Part shown: in pieces, positions 32,636-43,108 of the stretch
Layout: the number at the start of each line of letters is the position of its first letter
Position numbering within the stretch: position 1 is the first letter of the stretch
Assembly (NCBI RefSeq): GCF_036346295.1
Contig: NZ_CP107819.1
Coordinates: forward strand, 5,828,001 to 5,892,000
Reading direction: 5' to 3'
Source of the DNA: Streptomyces sp. NBC_00536
GTDB lineage: Bacteria > Actinomycetota > Actinomycetes > Streptomycetales > Streptomycetaceae
Length of the DNA: 64,000 nucleotides
Program-made: the position numbers and the translations under genes
The notes under the pieces: generated by a model
Databases searched by the model: none
The model's input: the letters and a program-made list of their open reading frames with translations, nothing else
What the model was told of the DNA's origin: nothing

Positions 32636-33856
32636 ATGGAAATCCTGATCCTTGCTGTAGTCATCGCCCTGGTCGCGGTCGGCGCGATCAGCGGGCTCGT
32701 GGTCAGCAGCCGCAAGAAGAAGCAGCTGCCCCCCACGGCACCGCCGAGCACGCCGACCATCACTGCCCCGCCCGCCGAGCCGCAGGTCGGGGAAGACGCC
32801 GCACCCACGGTGGACGAGCCGCGGCGCACCATCGAGGAGGTCGCCCTCCCGGAGGCGGAGGCCGCCGACTCGCCGGCCGCCGTCGACGCCCCCGTCGTCG
32901 TGGCGCCCGAGGCGCCCGTCCTGGACGTCCCCGAGCCCACCGCCGGGCGTCTCGTCCGGCTGCGCGCCCGGCTCGCCCGCTCGCAGAACTCGCTGGGCAA
33001 GGGGCTGCTGACGCTGCTCTCCCGCGAGCACCTCGACGAGGACACCTGGGAGGAGATCGAGGAGACCCTCCTCATCGCCGACGTCGGCGTCGCCCCCACG
33101 CAGGAGCTGGTGGACCGGCTGCGCGAGCGGGTCAAGGTCCTCGGCACCCGCACCCCGGCCGACCTGCGCACCCTCCTGAAGGAGGAGCTGCTCAACCTGC
33201 TCGGCACCGACTTCGACCGCGCGGTGAAGACCGAGAGCGGCCTGGACACCCCGGCCGTCGTGATGGTCGTCGGCGTCAACGGCACCGGCAAGACCACCAC
33301 CACCGGCAAGCTCGCCCGCGTCCTGGTGGCCGACGGCCGCAGCGTGGTGCTCGGCGCGGCCGACACCTTCCGCGCCGCCGCCGCAGACCAGCTCCAGACC
33401 TGGGGCGAGCGGGTCGGCGCGCGCACCGTCCGCGGCCCCGAGGGCGGCGACCCGGCGTCGATCGCCTACGACGCGGTCAAGGAGGGCATCGCCGAGGGCG
33501 CGGACGTCGTACTGATCGACACCGCGGGCCGGCTGCACACCAAGACCGGCCTGATGGACGAGCTGGGCAAGGTCAAGCGGGTCGTGGAGAAGCACGGCCC
33601 GCTGGACGAGATCCTGCTGGTCCTGGACGCCACCACCGGGCAGAACGGCCTGACCCAGGCCCGTGTCTTCGCCGAGGTCGTGGACATCACCGGCATCGTG
33701 CTGACCAAGCTCGACGGCACCGCCAAGGGCGGCATCGTCGTCGCCGTCCAGCGCGAGCTGGGCGTCCCGGTCAAGCTGGTCGGCCTGGGCGAGGGCCCGG
33801 ACGACCTGGCTCCCTTCGAGCCGGAGGCCTTCGTCGACGCCCTGATCGGCGACTGA
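32636..33856 (+). CDS. ftsY: Signal recognition particle receptor FtsY
   Basis: Membrane receptor GTPase for SRP-dependent targeting, partner of Ffh encoded 8 kb downstream. Residues 1-25 form a membrane helix (MEILILAVVIALVAVGAIS) followed by KKK, then a Pro/Ala/Glu-rich linker to about residue 110, an N domain, and the G domain with GVNGTGKTTTTGKLA (from residue 213), DTAGRLHTKTGLMDELGKVK, TKLDGTAKGG and GLGEGPDDLAPF. 406 residues. ATG at 32636 with a weak Shine-Dalgarno. The N-terminal TM helix is the usual actinobacterial form, replacing the acidic A domain of E. coli. Confidence 0.97.
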   Translation: MEILILAVVIALVAVGAISGLVVSSRKKKQLPPTAPPSTPTITAPPAEPQVGEDAAPTVDEPRRTIEEVALPEAEAADSPAAVDAPVVVAPEAPVLDVPEPTAGRLVRLRARLARSQNSLGKGLLTLLSREHLDEDTWEEIEETLLIADVGVAPTQELVDRLRERVKVLGTRTPADLRTLLKEELLNLLGTDFDRAVKTESGLDTPAVVMVVGVNGTGKTTTTGKLARVLVADGRSVVLGAADTFRAAAADQLQTWGERVGARTVRGPEGGDPASIAYDAVKEGIAEGADVVLIDTAGRLHTKTGLMDELGKVKRVVEKHGPLDEILLVLDATTGQNGLTQARVFAEVVDITGIVLTKLDGTAKGGIVVAVQRELGVPVKLVGLGEGPDDLAPFEPEAFVDALIGD

Positions 33857-33890
33857 CCCCGGTCCGTCCCGCCCGGCCGTACGCACCCCA

Positions 33891-33921
33891 GGGCCCCCGC
33901 GCTGCGACAGCGCGGGGGCCC
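33891..33921. terminator. Terminator between ftsY and the converging primase-like gene
   Basis: Perfect 13-bp stem (33891-33903 with 33909-33921), loop GCGAC, 20 bp before the end of the converging gene. Confidence 0.8.
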
Positions 33922-33940
33922 CGGCGCGTCCCGGAGGGCG

Positions 33941-34621
33941 TCAGCGGCTGAAGCGGTGGCAGATGTAGGCCAGGGTGCCCAGCAGCAGCCGGGCCTGCGG
34001 GGGCCCGCCCGCAGAGTCGAGGGTGGGCGGGCGGAGCCAGAGCACCGGCCCGAGCCCCGCGTGGTCCGAGGGCGGGGCCGTGACGAAGGAGCCCTGTCCC
34101 AGGGCCCGCAGGTCGAGGTCCGCGTCGTCCCAGCCCATCCGGTACAGCAGCTGCGGCAGCTCGGCGGCCGCCCCCGGGGCCACGAAGAACTGGGCCCGCC
34201 CGTCGGGGGTCGCGGTCACCGGACCCAGCGGCAGCCCCATCCGCTCCAGGCGCACCAGCGCCTGGCGCCCGGCCGCCGCGGAGACCTCGATGACATCGAA
34301 GGAGCGGCCCGCGGGGAGGAGTACCGCGGCGCCCGGGAACTCGCCCCAGGCCTCCGTGACCTCGTCCAGCGTGGCCCCCGCGGGGACGCCCGCGCCGAAG
34401 TCCAGCGGGTGCGCCCCCGGAGCCGCGCAGCGCGGATCGCCGCACGAGCAGTCCCGGCCGGGGGAGGCGGCCCGGGCGCCCGGGACCGCGTCCCAGCCCC
34501 ACAGTCCGGTGTACTCGGCCACCGCCGTGCATTCCGACATCCGGCCGCGGCGCCGAGTGCCGGACCGGAACTCCTTGGTGCTCCGGCTGCCGCCGATCGT
34601 GAAGCCCATGCCCATGCCCAT
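33941..34621 (-). CDS. Stand-alone bifunctional primase/polymerase (PrimPol-like) N-terminal domain protein
   Basis: A 226-residue protein with the outline of the prim-pol domain: an N-terminal GLWGWDAVPGAR strand-loop, a cysteine cluster CSCGDPRCAAPGAHPLDF, AWGEFPGAAVLLPAGRSFDVIEV, then RMGLPLGPVTATPDGRAQFF. In plasmid replicases this fold is followed by a helicase; here it stands alone and is chromosomal. The catalytic DxD/His set is not clearly conserved (only SFDVIEV resembles the first acidic motif), so activity is doubtful. Streptomycetes keep this gene between ftsY and nsdA. The start is the first of three near-repeated ATGs (MGMGMG). Confidence 0.7.
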   Translation of the reverse strand: MGMGMGFTIGGSRSTKEFRSGTRRRGRMSECTAVAEYTGLWGWDAVPGARAASPGRDCSCGDPRCAAPGAHPLDFGAGVPAGATLDEVTEAWGEFPGAAVLLPAGRSFDVIEVSAAAGRQALVRLERMGLPLGPVTATPDGRAQFFVAPGAAAELPQLLYRMGWDDADLDLRALGQGSFVTAPPSDHAGLGPVLWLRPPTLDSAGGPPQARLLLGTLAYICHRFSR

Positions 34622-35012
34622 GCCCCCTCCAACGGGTCGAACGAGCCGGTGGTTACGACGTCACCGCGAGGTGGTCGCCGGCCGTGCGGCGGAGGGACCA
34701 CGCCCGGCGCACTCCTCGCCGTGCGCGCCCCGGCGTACACCGCTGCGCCGACTGCAGGTCGTCCCGTGTCAAGTGAATCGTGCTTGGCGCGTGGCGAGTT
34801 CATTCGAAGGGGTGGCGAATGGTGGCGATTCCGGAATCCGCCTCGCGGTAGGGGTGATCGTAGGATTACTTTCAGTGCACGAACCCCCGAAGGCGGCCCG
34901 TCCGTGGGTATGCCGGAGGCAATGTGTGAAGGGCTTGTGAATGCCCCTTGTGGCTCACCCGGGCCCGGCCAGGGTTTCGTGTGGAAGAGGCTGAGCGGAT
35001 GGGGGCGTTCCA
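34622..35012. other. Upstream region of nsdA
   Basis: 391 bp between divergent genes with no supportable ORF. A TAGGAT hexamer (34861-34866) could be a -10 for nsdA but no good -35 stands 16-18 bp before it. The element GGTGGCGA occurs twice close together (34810s and 34820s). A developmental promoter here would be expected from the role of NsdA, but none is identified. Confidence 0.35.
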
Positions 35013-36560
35013 GTGAGCGGCAGCGGCGCAAGCGGAACGGACGGCGACGGGAGCGGAGCGGACGCGGAACCAGCCGTCCGCAAGACCGGCGAGGATCCCC
35101 GGCCCAACGAGCAGCTGACCTCGTGGTTCGTCCGCAGCGGCTGGTCCAAGGGCGAACTCGCGCGCCAGGTCAACCGCCGGGCCCGCCAGATGGGCGCCCA
35201 CCACATCAGCACCGACACCTCCCGGGTGCGCCGCTGGCTCGACGGCGAACAGCCCCGCGAGCCCGTCCCGCGCATCCTCTCCGAGCTGTTCTCCGAGCGC
35301 TTCGGCAGCGTCGTCGCCATCGAGCAGCTCGGCCTGCGCACCGCGCACCAGACCCCGTCCGTCTCCGGCGTGGACCTGCCCTGGGCGGGCGACCAGACCG
35401 TCACGCTGCTCGGTGAGTTCTCCCGCAGCGACCTGATGCTCGCCCGCCGCGGGTTCCTCGGAACCTCGCTCGCGCTCTCCGCCGGCCCCGCCCTCATCGA
35501 GCCCATGCAGCGCTGGCTCGTCCCCGCCCCGGCCGCCGACCCGGGGTCGCGGGAGGCGGGACCGGCGGGCACCCGGCCCGGCGCCCTCGGCGGCTACCGG
35601 CCGCCCCGGCTCTCCGAACCGGAACTCGACCTGCTCGAAGCGACCACCGTCATGTTCCGGCAGTGGGACGCCCAGTGCGGCGGCGGCCTGCGCCGCAAGG
35701 CCGTCGTCGGCCAGCTCCACGAGGTCACCGACCTGCTCCAGGAGAGCCACCCGGCCCCGGTCATGCGACGGCTCTTCAAGGTCGCCGCGGAACTCGCCGA
35801 ACTCGCGGGCTGGATGAGCTACGACATCGGGCTGCACCCCACCGCCCAGAAGTACTTCGTGCTCGCCCTGCACGCCTCCAAAGAGGCCGGGGACAAGCCG
35901 CTCGGCTCGTACATCCTCTCCAACATGAGCCGCCAGATGATCCACCTCGGCCGCCCCGAGGACGCCCTGGAACTCATCCACCTCGCCCAGTACGGCAGCC
36001 GCGACTGCGCAGGCCCCCGCACCCAGGCCATGCTGTATGCGATGGAAGCCCGTGCCTACGCCAACATGGGCCAGCCCAGCCGGTGCAAGCGGGCCGTCCG
36101 GATGGCCGAGGACACCTTCTCGGACGTCGCCCTGGGCGGCGAGAGCGAACCCGACTGGATCCGCTTCTTCTCCGAGGCCGAACTCAGCGGCGAGAACGCC
36201 CATTCCTTCCGCGACCTCGCCTACGTCGCGGGCCGCAGCCCCACCTACGCCTCGCTCGCCGAACCCGTCATGCGCCGGGCCGTCGAACTCTTCTCCAAGG
36301 ACGAGGAACACCAGCGCTCCTACGCCCTCAACCTGATCGGCATGGCCACCGTCCACCTGCTCCAGCGCGAGCCCGAGCAGTCCGCGGTCCTCGTCGACCA
36401 GGCACTCGACGTGGCGCGAAAGGTGCGCTCGGAGCGCGTGAACACGCGGCTGCGCAAGACCGTCGACACCGCCGCCCGTGAGTACGGCCACGTCGCCGAC
36501 GTGGTCCGGCTCACCGACCACCTCGCGGCCCGCCTCCCGGAGTCCGCCGAGGCCGTCTAG
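35013..36560 (+). CDS. nsdA: NsdA-type regulator of differentiation and antibiotic production
   Basis: NsdA is a streptomycete negative regulator of sporulation and antibiotic synthesis, cytosolic. The 515-residue protein has an N-terminal helix-turn-helix-like part (SWFVRSGWSKGELARQVNRR, TSRVRRWLDGEQPREPVPRI), a hydrophobic twin-Arg-like segment RRGFLGTSLALSAGPALI around residue 145, then helical TPR-like repeats (KVAAELAELAGWMSYDIGLH, LEATTVMFRQWDAQCGGG, RCKRAVRMAEDTFSDVALG). The gene is also where nsdA lies in S. coelicolor, between ftsY and amtB. GTG start at 35013. The start and the purpose of the RRGFLG segment are not certain; it occurs in related regulators that are not exported. Confidence 0.9.
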   Translation: MSGSGASGTDGDGSGADAEPAVRKTGEDPRPNEQLTSWFVRSGWSKGELARQVNRRARQMGAHHISTDTSRVRRWLDGEQPREPVPRILSELFSERFGSVVAIEQLGLRTAHQTPSVSGVDLPWAGDQTVTLLGEFSRSDLMLARRGFLGTSLALSAGPALIEPMQRWLVPAPAADPGSREAGPAGTRPGALGGYRPPRLSEPELDLLEATTVMFRQWDAQCGGGLRRKAVVGQLHEVTDLLQESHPAPVMRRLFKVAAELAELAGWMSYDIGLHPTAQKYFVLALHASKEAGDKPLGSYILSNMSRQMIHLGRPEDALELIHLAQYGSRDCAGPRTQAMLYAMEARAYANMGQPSRCKRAVRMAEDTFSDVALGGESEPDWIRFFSEAELSGENAHSFRDLAYVAGRSPTYASLAEPVMRRAVELFSKDEEHQRSYALNLIGMATVHLLQREPEQSAVLVDQALDVARKVRSERVNTRLRKTVDTAAREYGHVADVVRLTDHLAARLPESAEAV

Positions 36561-36571
36561 CGCTCCCGGGC

Positions 36572-36591
36572 CCACCCCCGCGTCCGGGTGG
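36572..36591 (+). terminator. Weak hairpin after nsdA
   Basis: CCACCC (36572-36577) pairs with GGGTGG (36586-36591), 8-nt loop, just after the nsdA stop. Short; a possible terminator. Confidence 0.35.
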
Positions 36592-36614
36592 ACGAGCCAC
36601 TCGTTCATGGACGC

Positions 36615-36650
36615 GTAACACGCCCGACCTCTTCGTCATCGGCGTGAAAC
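36615..36650 (+). promoter_or_regulatory. GlnR-box-like sites upstream of amtB
   Basis: GTCAT-n6-GAAAC (36635-36650) matches the half-site pattern gTnAc-n6-GaAAc of streptomycete GlnR boxes, and GTAAC (36615-36619) followed 6 nt later by GACCT forms a weaker neighbour. The sites lie ~150-185 bp before amtB, a known GlnR target, so nitrogen control is likely. Confidence 0.6.
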
Positions 36651-36700
36651 ACCCAGCGGCGCCGCCGGAAACCGGCCTGCGCGAATCTCAGGGCCAATAA

Positions 36701-38479
<1,779 letters not shown>

Positions 38480-38527
38480 GCCCTGCCGGGCCCTCTCTCA
38501 CGACCCACCGCTGACAGGAGCCCCCGG

Positions 38528-40963
38528 GTGACGAGCGTCGACAACACGACCGGCACGGCCGGCCCGGGACCCAGCGGTTACGCCGCGGCCCGGCTGCGAC
38601 TCCTCCAGGAGGAGTCGCGGTCCGGGCCCGCGCGCCGTTCCGCCCTCTCCGGGCTGACCGACGACTGGCTGAACGCACTGTTCGCGACCGCCGTCCGGGA
38701 GAGCGGGGTCCGGGGCGCCACCCTGGTCGCCGTCGGCGGCTACGGGCGCGGAGAACTCTCCCCCCGCAGCGACCTCGACCTCCTCCTGCTGCACGACGGC
38801 AAGGCGGACCCCAAGGCGCTCAGCGCCCTCGCCGACCGGATCTGGTACCCCGTATGGGACCTGGGCCTCGCCCTCGACCACTCCGTGCGCACCCCCGGCG
38901 AAGCCCGCAAGACCGCCGCCGAGGACCTCAAGGTGCACCTCGGGCTGCTGGACGCGCGCCCCGTCGCCGGAGACCTCGGCCTCCTCGCCGCACTGCGCAC
39001 CTCCGTCCTCGCCGACTGGCGCAACCAGGCTGTGAAGCGGCTCCCGGAACTGCACGCGCTGTGCCGCGAGCGGGCCGAGCGGAGCGGGGAACTGCGCTTC
39101 CTCCTCGAACCCGACCTCAAGGAGGCCCGCGGCGGGCTCCGCGACGTCACCGCGCTGCGGGCCGTCGCGGCCTCCTGGCTGGCCGACGCCCCGCGCGAAG
39201 GCCTCGCCGAAGCCCGGCGGCGGCTGCTGGACGCCCGCGACGCCCTCCACCTGGTGACCGGGCGCGCCACCGACCGGCTCTCCCTCCAGGAACAGGACCC
39301 GGTCGCCGCCCAGCTCGGCCTGCTCGACGCGGACGCGCTGCTGCGCGAGGTCTACGATGCGGCGCGGGTCGTCTCGTACGCCGGTGACGTCACCTGGCGC
39401 GAGGTCGGCCGCGTGCTGCGCGCCCGGGCCTCCCGGCCGCGGCTGCGCGGACTGCTCGGCACCCGGGGAACGGCCGCCGTGGAGCGGGCCCCGCTCGCCG
39501 ACGGGATCGTGGAACAGGACGGCGAGGCCGTACTGGCCCTCGCCGCCCGCCCCGAACGCGACCCGGTGCTCGCCCTGCGGCTCGGCGCCGCCGCCGCGCA
39601 GGCCGGACTCCCGGTGTCCCTGCACGCCGTACGACGCCTGGCCGCGCAGGCGAAACCGCTGCCCGTGCCCTGGCCCGCCGACGCCCGCGAGCAACTGCTC
39701 ACCCTGCTCGGCGCGGGGGAACCCACCGTGGCCGTCTGGGAGGCCCTCGAAGCGGAAGGCCTCATCACCCGGCTGCTGCCCGACTGGGAACGGGTCCGCT
39801 GCCGCCCCCAGCGCAACCCCGTCCACACCTGGACCGTCGACCGGCACCTCATCGAGACCGCCGTCCGGGCCTCCGCCCTCACCCGCCGGGTCGGCCGCCC
39901 CGACCTGCTCCTGATGGCCGCCCTGCTGCACGACATCGGCAAGGGCTGGCCCGGGGACCACTCGGTCGCGGGCGAGACCATCGCCCGCGACGTCGCCGTA
40001 CGGGTCGGCTTCGACGCGGACGACGTCGCCGTGCTGAGCACCCTCGTACGGCACCACCTGCTGCTCATCGACACCGCCACCCGGCGCGACCTGGACGACC
40101 CGGCGACCGTGCGCACCGTCGCCGACGCCGTGGGATCCGCGGGCACCCTGGAACTCCTGCACGCCCTGACCGAGGCGGACGCCCTGGCCACCGGGCCCGC
40201 CGCCTGGAGCACCTGGCGGGGCTCGCTCGTCGCCGACCTGGTGGGCCGGGTCGGCGCCCTCCTCGCCGGGGAAGCCGCCGTCCCCGACGCGTCCGGGACC
40301 CCGCGGCCGCCGGGCGCCGAACCGGAACGGCTCGCGGTGGAGGCGCTGCGCACGGGGGAGCCCGCGCTCGCCCTCCACGCCCGCCGGGAGGAGGACGACG
40401 CGGTCGGCGTCGAGCTGATCGTCGCCGTCCCCGACCAGCCGGGGGTACTGCCCGCAGCGGCCGGGGTGCTGGCCCTGCACCGGCTCACCGTCCGGGCCGC
40501 CGACCTGCGGACACTGGAACTCCCCGACGCGCTGGGGGAGGTGCTGGTGCTGCGCTGGCGGGTCGCCGCGGAGTACGGGTCCCTGCCGCAGGGGGCGCGG
40601 CTGCGGACCGACCTGATCCGGGCCCTCGACGGCTCCCTGGACGTGCCGGCGAAGCTCGCCGACCGCGAGGCGGCCTACCCCCGGCGCCGGGGCGTCGTCC
40701 CCCCGCCGCCGCGGGTCACCGTCGTCGCGGACGTCTCCTCGCTGGCGACGGTCCTGGAGGTACGGGCCCCCGACGCGGTGGGACTGCTGCACCGGATCGG
40801 GCGCGCCCTGGACGCGGGCGGGGTCAGGGTCCGCAGCGCGCACGTGTCCACGCTGGGCGCGAACGCGGTGGACACCCTGTATGTGACGGACGTCGAGGGC
40901 AAACCCCTCCCGCCCCCCGAAGCCGCCCTCCTGGCGGCAGCCGTGGAATCCGCCCTGTCCTAG
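38528..40963 (+). CDS. glnD: PII nucleotidyltransferase GlnD
   Basis: 811-residue sensor that modifies and demodifies PII; in actinomycetes it adenylylates. Order of domains: nucleotidyltransferase with VGGYGRGELSPRSDLDLL (from residue 69), NTase-associated helices, HD phosphohydrolase (ALLHDIGKGWPGDHSVAGE, His468/Asp469), and two ACT repeats from about residue 630 (VAVPDQPGVLPAAAGVLALH; VRAPDAVGLLHRIGRALDAG). GTG start at 38528 with a CAGGAG site. Last gene of amtB-glnK-glnD. Confidence 0.97.
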   Translation: MTSVDNTTGTAGPGPSGYAAARLRLLQEESRSGPARRSALSGLTDDWLNALFATAVRESGVRGATLVAVGGYGRGELSPRSDLDLLLLHDGKADPKALSALADRIWYPVWDLGLALDHSVRTPGEARKTAAEDLKVHLGLLDARPVAGDLGLLAALRTSVLADWRNQAVKRLPELHALCRERAERSGELRFLLEPDLKEARGGLRDVTALRAVAASWLADAPREGLAEARRRLLDARDALHLVTGRATDRLSLQEQDPVAAQLGLLDADALLREVYDAARVVSYAGDVTWREVGRVLRARASRPRLRGLLGTRGTAAVERAPLADGIVEQDGEAVLALAARPERDPVLALRLGAAAAQAGLPVSLHAVRRLAAQAKPLPVPWPADAREQLLTLLGAGEPTVAVWEALEAEGLITRLLPDWERVRCRPQRNPVHTWTVDRHLIETAVRASALTRRVGRPDLLLMAALLHDIGKGWPGDHSVAGETIARDVAVRVGFDADDVAVLSTLVRHHLLLIDTATRRDLDDPATVRTVADAVGSAGTLELLHALTEADALATGPAAWSTWRGSLVADLVGRVGALLAGEAAVPDASGTPRPPGAEPERLAVEALRTGEPALALHARREEDDAVGVELIVAVPDQPGVLPAAAGVLALHRLTVRAADLRTLELPDALGEVLVLRWRVAAEYGSLPQGARLRTDLIRALDGSLDVPAKLADREAAYPRRRGVVPPPPRVTVVADVSSLATVLEVRAPDAVGLLHRIGRALDAGGVRVRSAHVSTLGANAVDTLYVTDVEGKPLPPPEAALLAAAVESALS

Positions 40964-41018
40964 CGCCCCCTGCGCAGGGAGCGGGGCCGCGGGCAGGGGG
41001 GCGGGCCGCGCCCGCGAT

Positions 41019-41052
41019 GCCTCCGGCGGCGCCTCAAACGCCGGCGGGGCTG
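41019..41052 (+). repeat. REP-like 34-bp element, left inverted copy
   Basis: Perfect inverted match of 41216-41249 and identical in the same orientation to smc positions 26247-26280. Its core resembles a GC-rich palindromic motif (CTCAAACGCCGGCGGGGC) very common in streptomycete spacers. Confidence 0.9.
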
Positions 41053-41156
41053 GGTTTGTCCCTCTGCCCGGCGGCTCGCCGCAGGCGCGCTGTGCCTCCG
41101 GCGGGGCTGGGTTTGTCCCTCTGCCCGGTGGTTCGCCGCAGGCGTGGACCGTGCCT
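41041..41156 (+). repeat. Tandem ~58-bp direct repeats inside the inverted pair
   Basis: Copy 1 is 41041-41097 and copy 2 is 41098-41156. They share GCGGGGCTGGGTTTGTCCCT and the following CTGCCCGG and CGCCGCAGGCG blocks with few differences; a third, diverged start follows at 41157. Confidence 0.85.
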
Positions 41157-41215
41157 CCGGCGGGGCTGGAAGTGGCTGGGGTCGTGCCGCAGGCTGCCCC
41201 CGGGCGGGGCAAAAT

Positions 41216-41249
41216 CAGCCCCGCCGGCGTTTGAGGCGCCGCCGGAGGC
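41216..41249 (-). repeat. REP-like 34-bp element, right inverted copy
   Basis: Exact reverse complement of 41019-41052, so the pair could fold into a long cruciform or RNA hairpin with a 163-nt loop. Confidence 0.9.
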
Positions 41250-41305
41250 AACCCGGCGGAGCCGGGCGGAGGGGCGGCGCGGCACGGGCCGGGGCGGGGG
41301 GAACT

Positions 41306-41328
41306 CAGCCCGCCCGGCGCTTGAGGGC
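41306..41328 (-). repeat. 23-bp variant REP-like element
   Basis: Exact reverse complement of smc 26219-26241; the core differs from the 34-bp form by a few bases (CGCTTGAGGG in place of CGTTTGAGGC). Confidence 0.88.
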
Positions 41329-41441
41329 ACGCTCCGGGTGCGGTCCCGGACCGGGTCGCGCCCCGCAGGGTCCGGCACCGGGCGCGGCCCGATACCCTGG
41401 GGGGCGACCACACGCCCCCGACCCGAGGAATCGCGACTACC

Positions 41442-43013
41442 GTGTTCGATACGCTTTCCGACCGCCTCAGCGCGACCTTCAAGAGCCTCCGGGGCAAAGG
41501 TCGCCTCTCCGAGCAGGACATCGACGCTGCGGCCCGGGAAATCCGTATCGCCCTCCTCGAGGCAGACGTCGCCCTCCCCGTCGTCCGGTCCTTCATCGCG
41601 AAGGTCAAGGAGCGCGCCCTCGGCGTAGAGGTCTCCAAGGCCCTCAACCCCGGCCAGCAGGTCCTCAAGATCGTCAACGAGGAGCTCGTCGGGATCCTCG
41701 GAGGCGAGACCCGCCGCCTGCGGTTCGCGAAGACCGCCCCCACCGTGATCATGCTCGCGGGTCTCCAGGGTGCCGGTAAGACGACCCTCGCCGGAAAGCT
41801 CGGCTTCTGGCTCAAGGGCCAGGGCCACGCCCCGCTGCTCGTCGCGTGCGACCTCCAGCGCCCCAACGCCGTCAACCAGCTCAGCGTGGTCGCCGAGCGC
41901 GCGGGCGTCGCGGTCTACGCGCCCCAGCCGGGCAACGGTGTCGGTGACCCGGTCCAGGTCGCCAAGGACTCCATCGAGTACGCCCGTACCAAGCAGTTCG
42001 ACGTCGTGATCGTCGACACCGCGGGCCGCCTCGGCATCGACGCCGAGCTGATGACGCAGGCCGCGGACATCCGCGACGCCGTCAGCCCGGACGAGATCCT
42101 CTTCGTCGTCGACGCGATGATCGGCCAGGACGCGGTCAACACCGCCGAGGCCTTCCGCGACGGCGTCGGCTTCGACGGCGTGGTGCTCTCCAAGCTGGAC
42201 GGCGACGCCCGCGGTGGCGCCGCGCTCTCCATCGCGCACGTCACCGGCAAGCAGATCATGTTCGCCTCGAACGGTGAGAAGCTCGACGAGTTCGACGCCT
42301 TCCACCCGGACCGCATGGCGGGCCGGATCCTCGACATGGGTGACATGCTCACCCTGATCGAGCAGGCCGAGAAGACCTTCAGCCAGGCCGAAGCCGAGAA
42401 GATGGCGGCCAAGCTGGCGAAGGGGCCGAAGGAGTTCACGCTCGACGACTTCCTGTCCCAGATGGAGCAGGTCCGCAAGATGGGCTCCATCTCCAAGCTG
42501 CTCGGCATGCTGCCCGGCATGGGGCAGATCAAGGACCAGATCAACAACATCGACGAGCGCGACGTCGACCGCACGGCGGCCGTCATCAAGTCGATGACCC
42601 CGGCCGAGCGCCAGGACCCGACGATCATCAACGGCTCGCGCCGCGCCCGTATCGCCAAGGGCGCCGGTGTCGAGGTCAGCGCCGTGAAGTCGCTCGTCGA
42701 GCGGTTCTTCGAGGCCCGCAAGATGATGTCCCGGATGGCCCAGGGCGGCGGCATGCCCGGGATGCCGGGCATGCCGGGCATGGGCGGCGGCCCCGGTCGC
42801 CAGAAGAAGCAGATCAAGCAGGCCAAGGGCAAGCGCAAGAGCGGCAACCCGATGAAGCGCAAGGAAGAGGAGGCCGCGGCCGCCCTCCGCAAGGAGCAGG
42901 GGCCGCAGGCCGTCGAGCCGGGCGGCGACGCGGGCAACCCGTTCGGCCTGCCCGCGGGTCCGGCCGGCCAGGACTTCGAACTCCCCGACGAGTTCAAGAA
43001 GTTCATGAAGTAG
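41442..43013 (+). CDS. ffh: Signal recognition particle protein Ffh (SRP54)
   Basis: GTPase of the SRP that binds signal sequences and 4.5S RNA and docks with FtsY. N domain MFDTLSDRLSATFKSLRGKG; G domain with GLQGAGKTTLAGKL (about residues 107-120), DTAGRLGIDAEL, SKLDGDARGGAAL; M domain with KMGSISKLLGMLPGMGQIK and RRARIAKGAGVEVSAVK. The C-terminal tail has a GMPGMPGMPGMGGGPG repeat and Lys-rich segments. 523 residues; GTG start at 41442 (CGAGGAA upstream). Confidence 0.97.
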   Translation: MFDTLSDRLSATFKSLRGKGRLSEQDIDAAAREIRIALLEADVALPVVRSFIAKVKERALGVEVSKALNPGQQVLKIVNEELVGILGGETRRLRFAKTAPTVIMLAGLQGAGKTTLAGKLGFWLKGQGHAPLLVACDLQRPNAVNQLSVVAERAGVAVYAPQPGNGVGDPVQVAKDSIEYARTKQFDVVIVDTAGRLGIDAELMTQAADIRDAVSPDEILFVVDAMIGQDAVNTAEAFRDGVGFDGVVLSKLDGDARGGAALSIAHVTGKQIMFASNGEKLDEFDAFHPDRMAGRILDMGDMLTLIEQAEKTFSQAEAEKMAAKLAKGPKEFTLDDFLSQMEQVRKMGSISKLLGMLPGMGQIKDQINNIDERDVDRTAAVIKSMTPAERQDPTIINGSRRARIAKGAGVEVSAVKSLVERFFEARKMMSRMAQGGGMPGMPGMPGMGGGPGRQKKQIKQAKGKRKSGNPMKRKEEEAAAALRKEQGPQAVEPGGDAGNPFGLPAGPAGQDFELPDEFKKFMK

Positions 43014-43038
43014 CACCTCGCGGGGTGTGCACACCTCG

Positions 43039-43073
43039 AAGGGCCCCGGTCGCGGCAAGCGGCCGGGGCCCTT
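43039..43073 (+). terminator. Terminator after ffh
   Basis: 15-bp stem (43039-43053 with 43059-43073, one G-T pair), loop GGCAA, followed by a short T run. A smaller palindrome GGTGTGCACACC precedes it. Confidence 0.85.
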
Positions 43074-43108
43074 TAATGTCGGCCGGGAGGACGGCAGAAG
43101 GAGGCCTC

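Larger units (their letters stand above)
40964..41441. other. Repeat-filled spacer between glnD and ffh
   Basis: 478 bp with no supportable gene; most is made of REP-like palindromic elements and tandem copies described separately. The ffh promoter is presumably in the last ~100 bp, where GATACC at 41391-41396 could be a -10; no clear -35 is seen. Confidence 0.7.
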
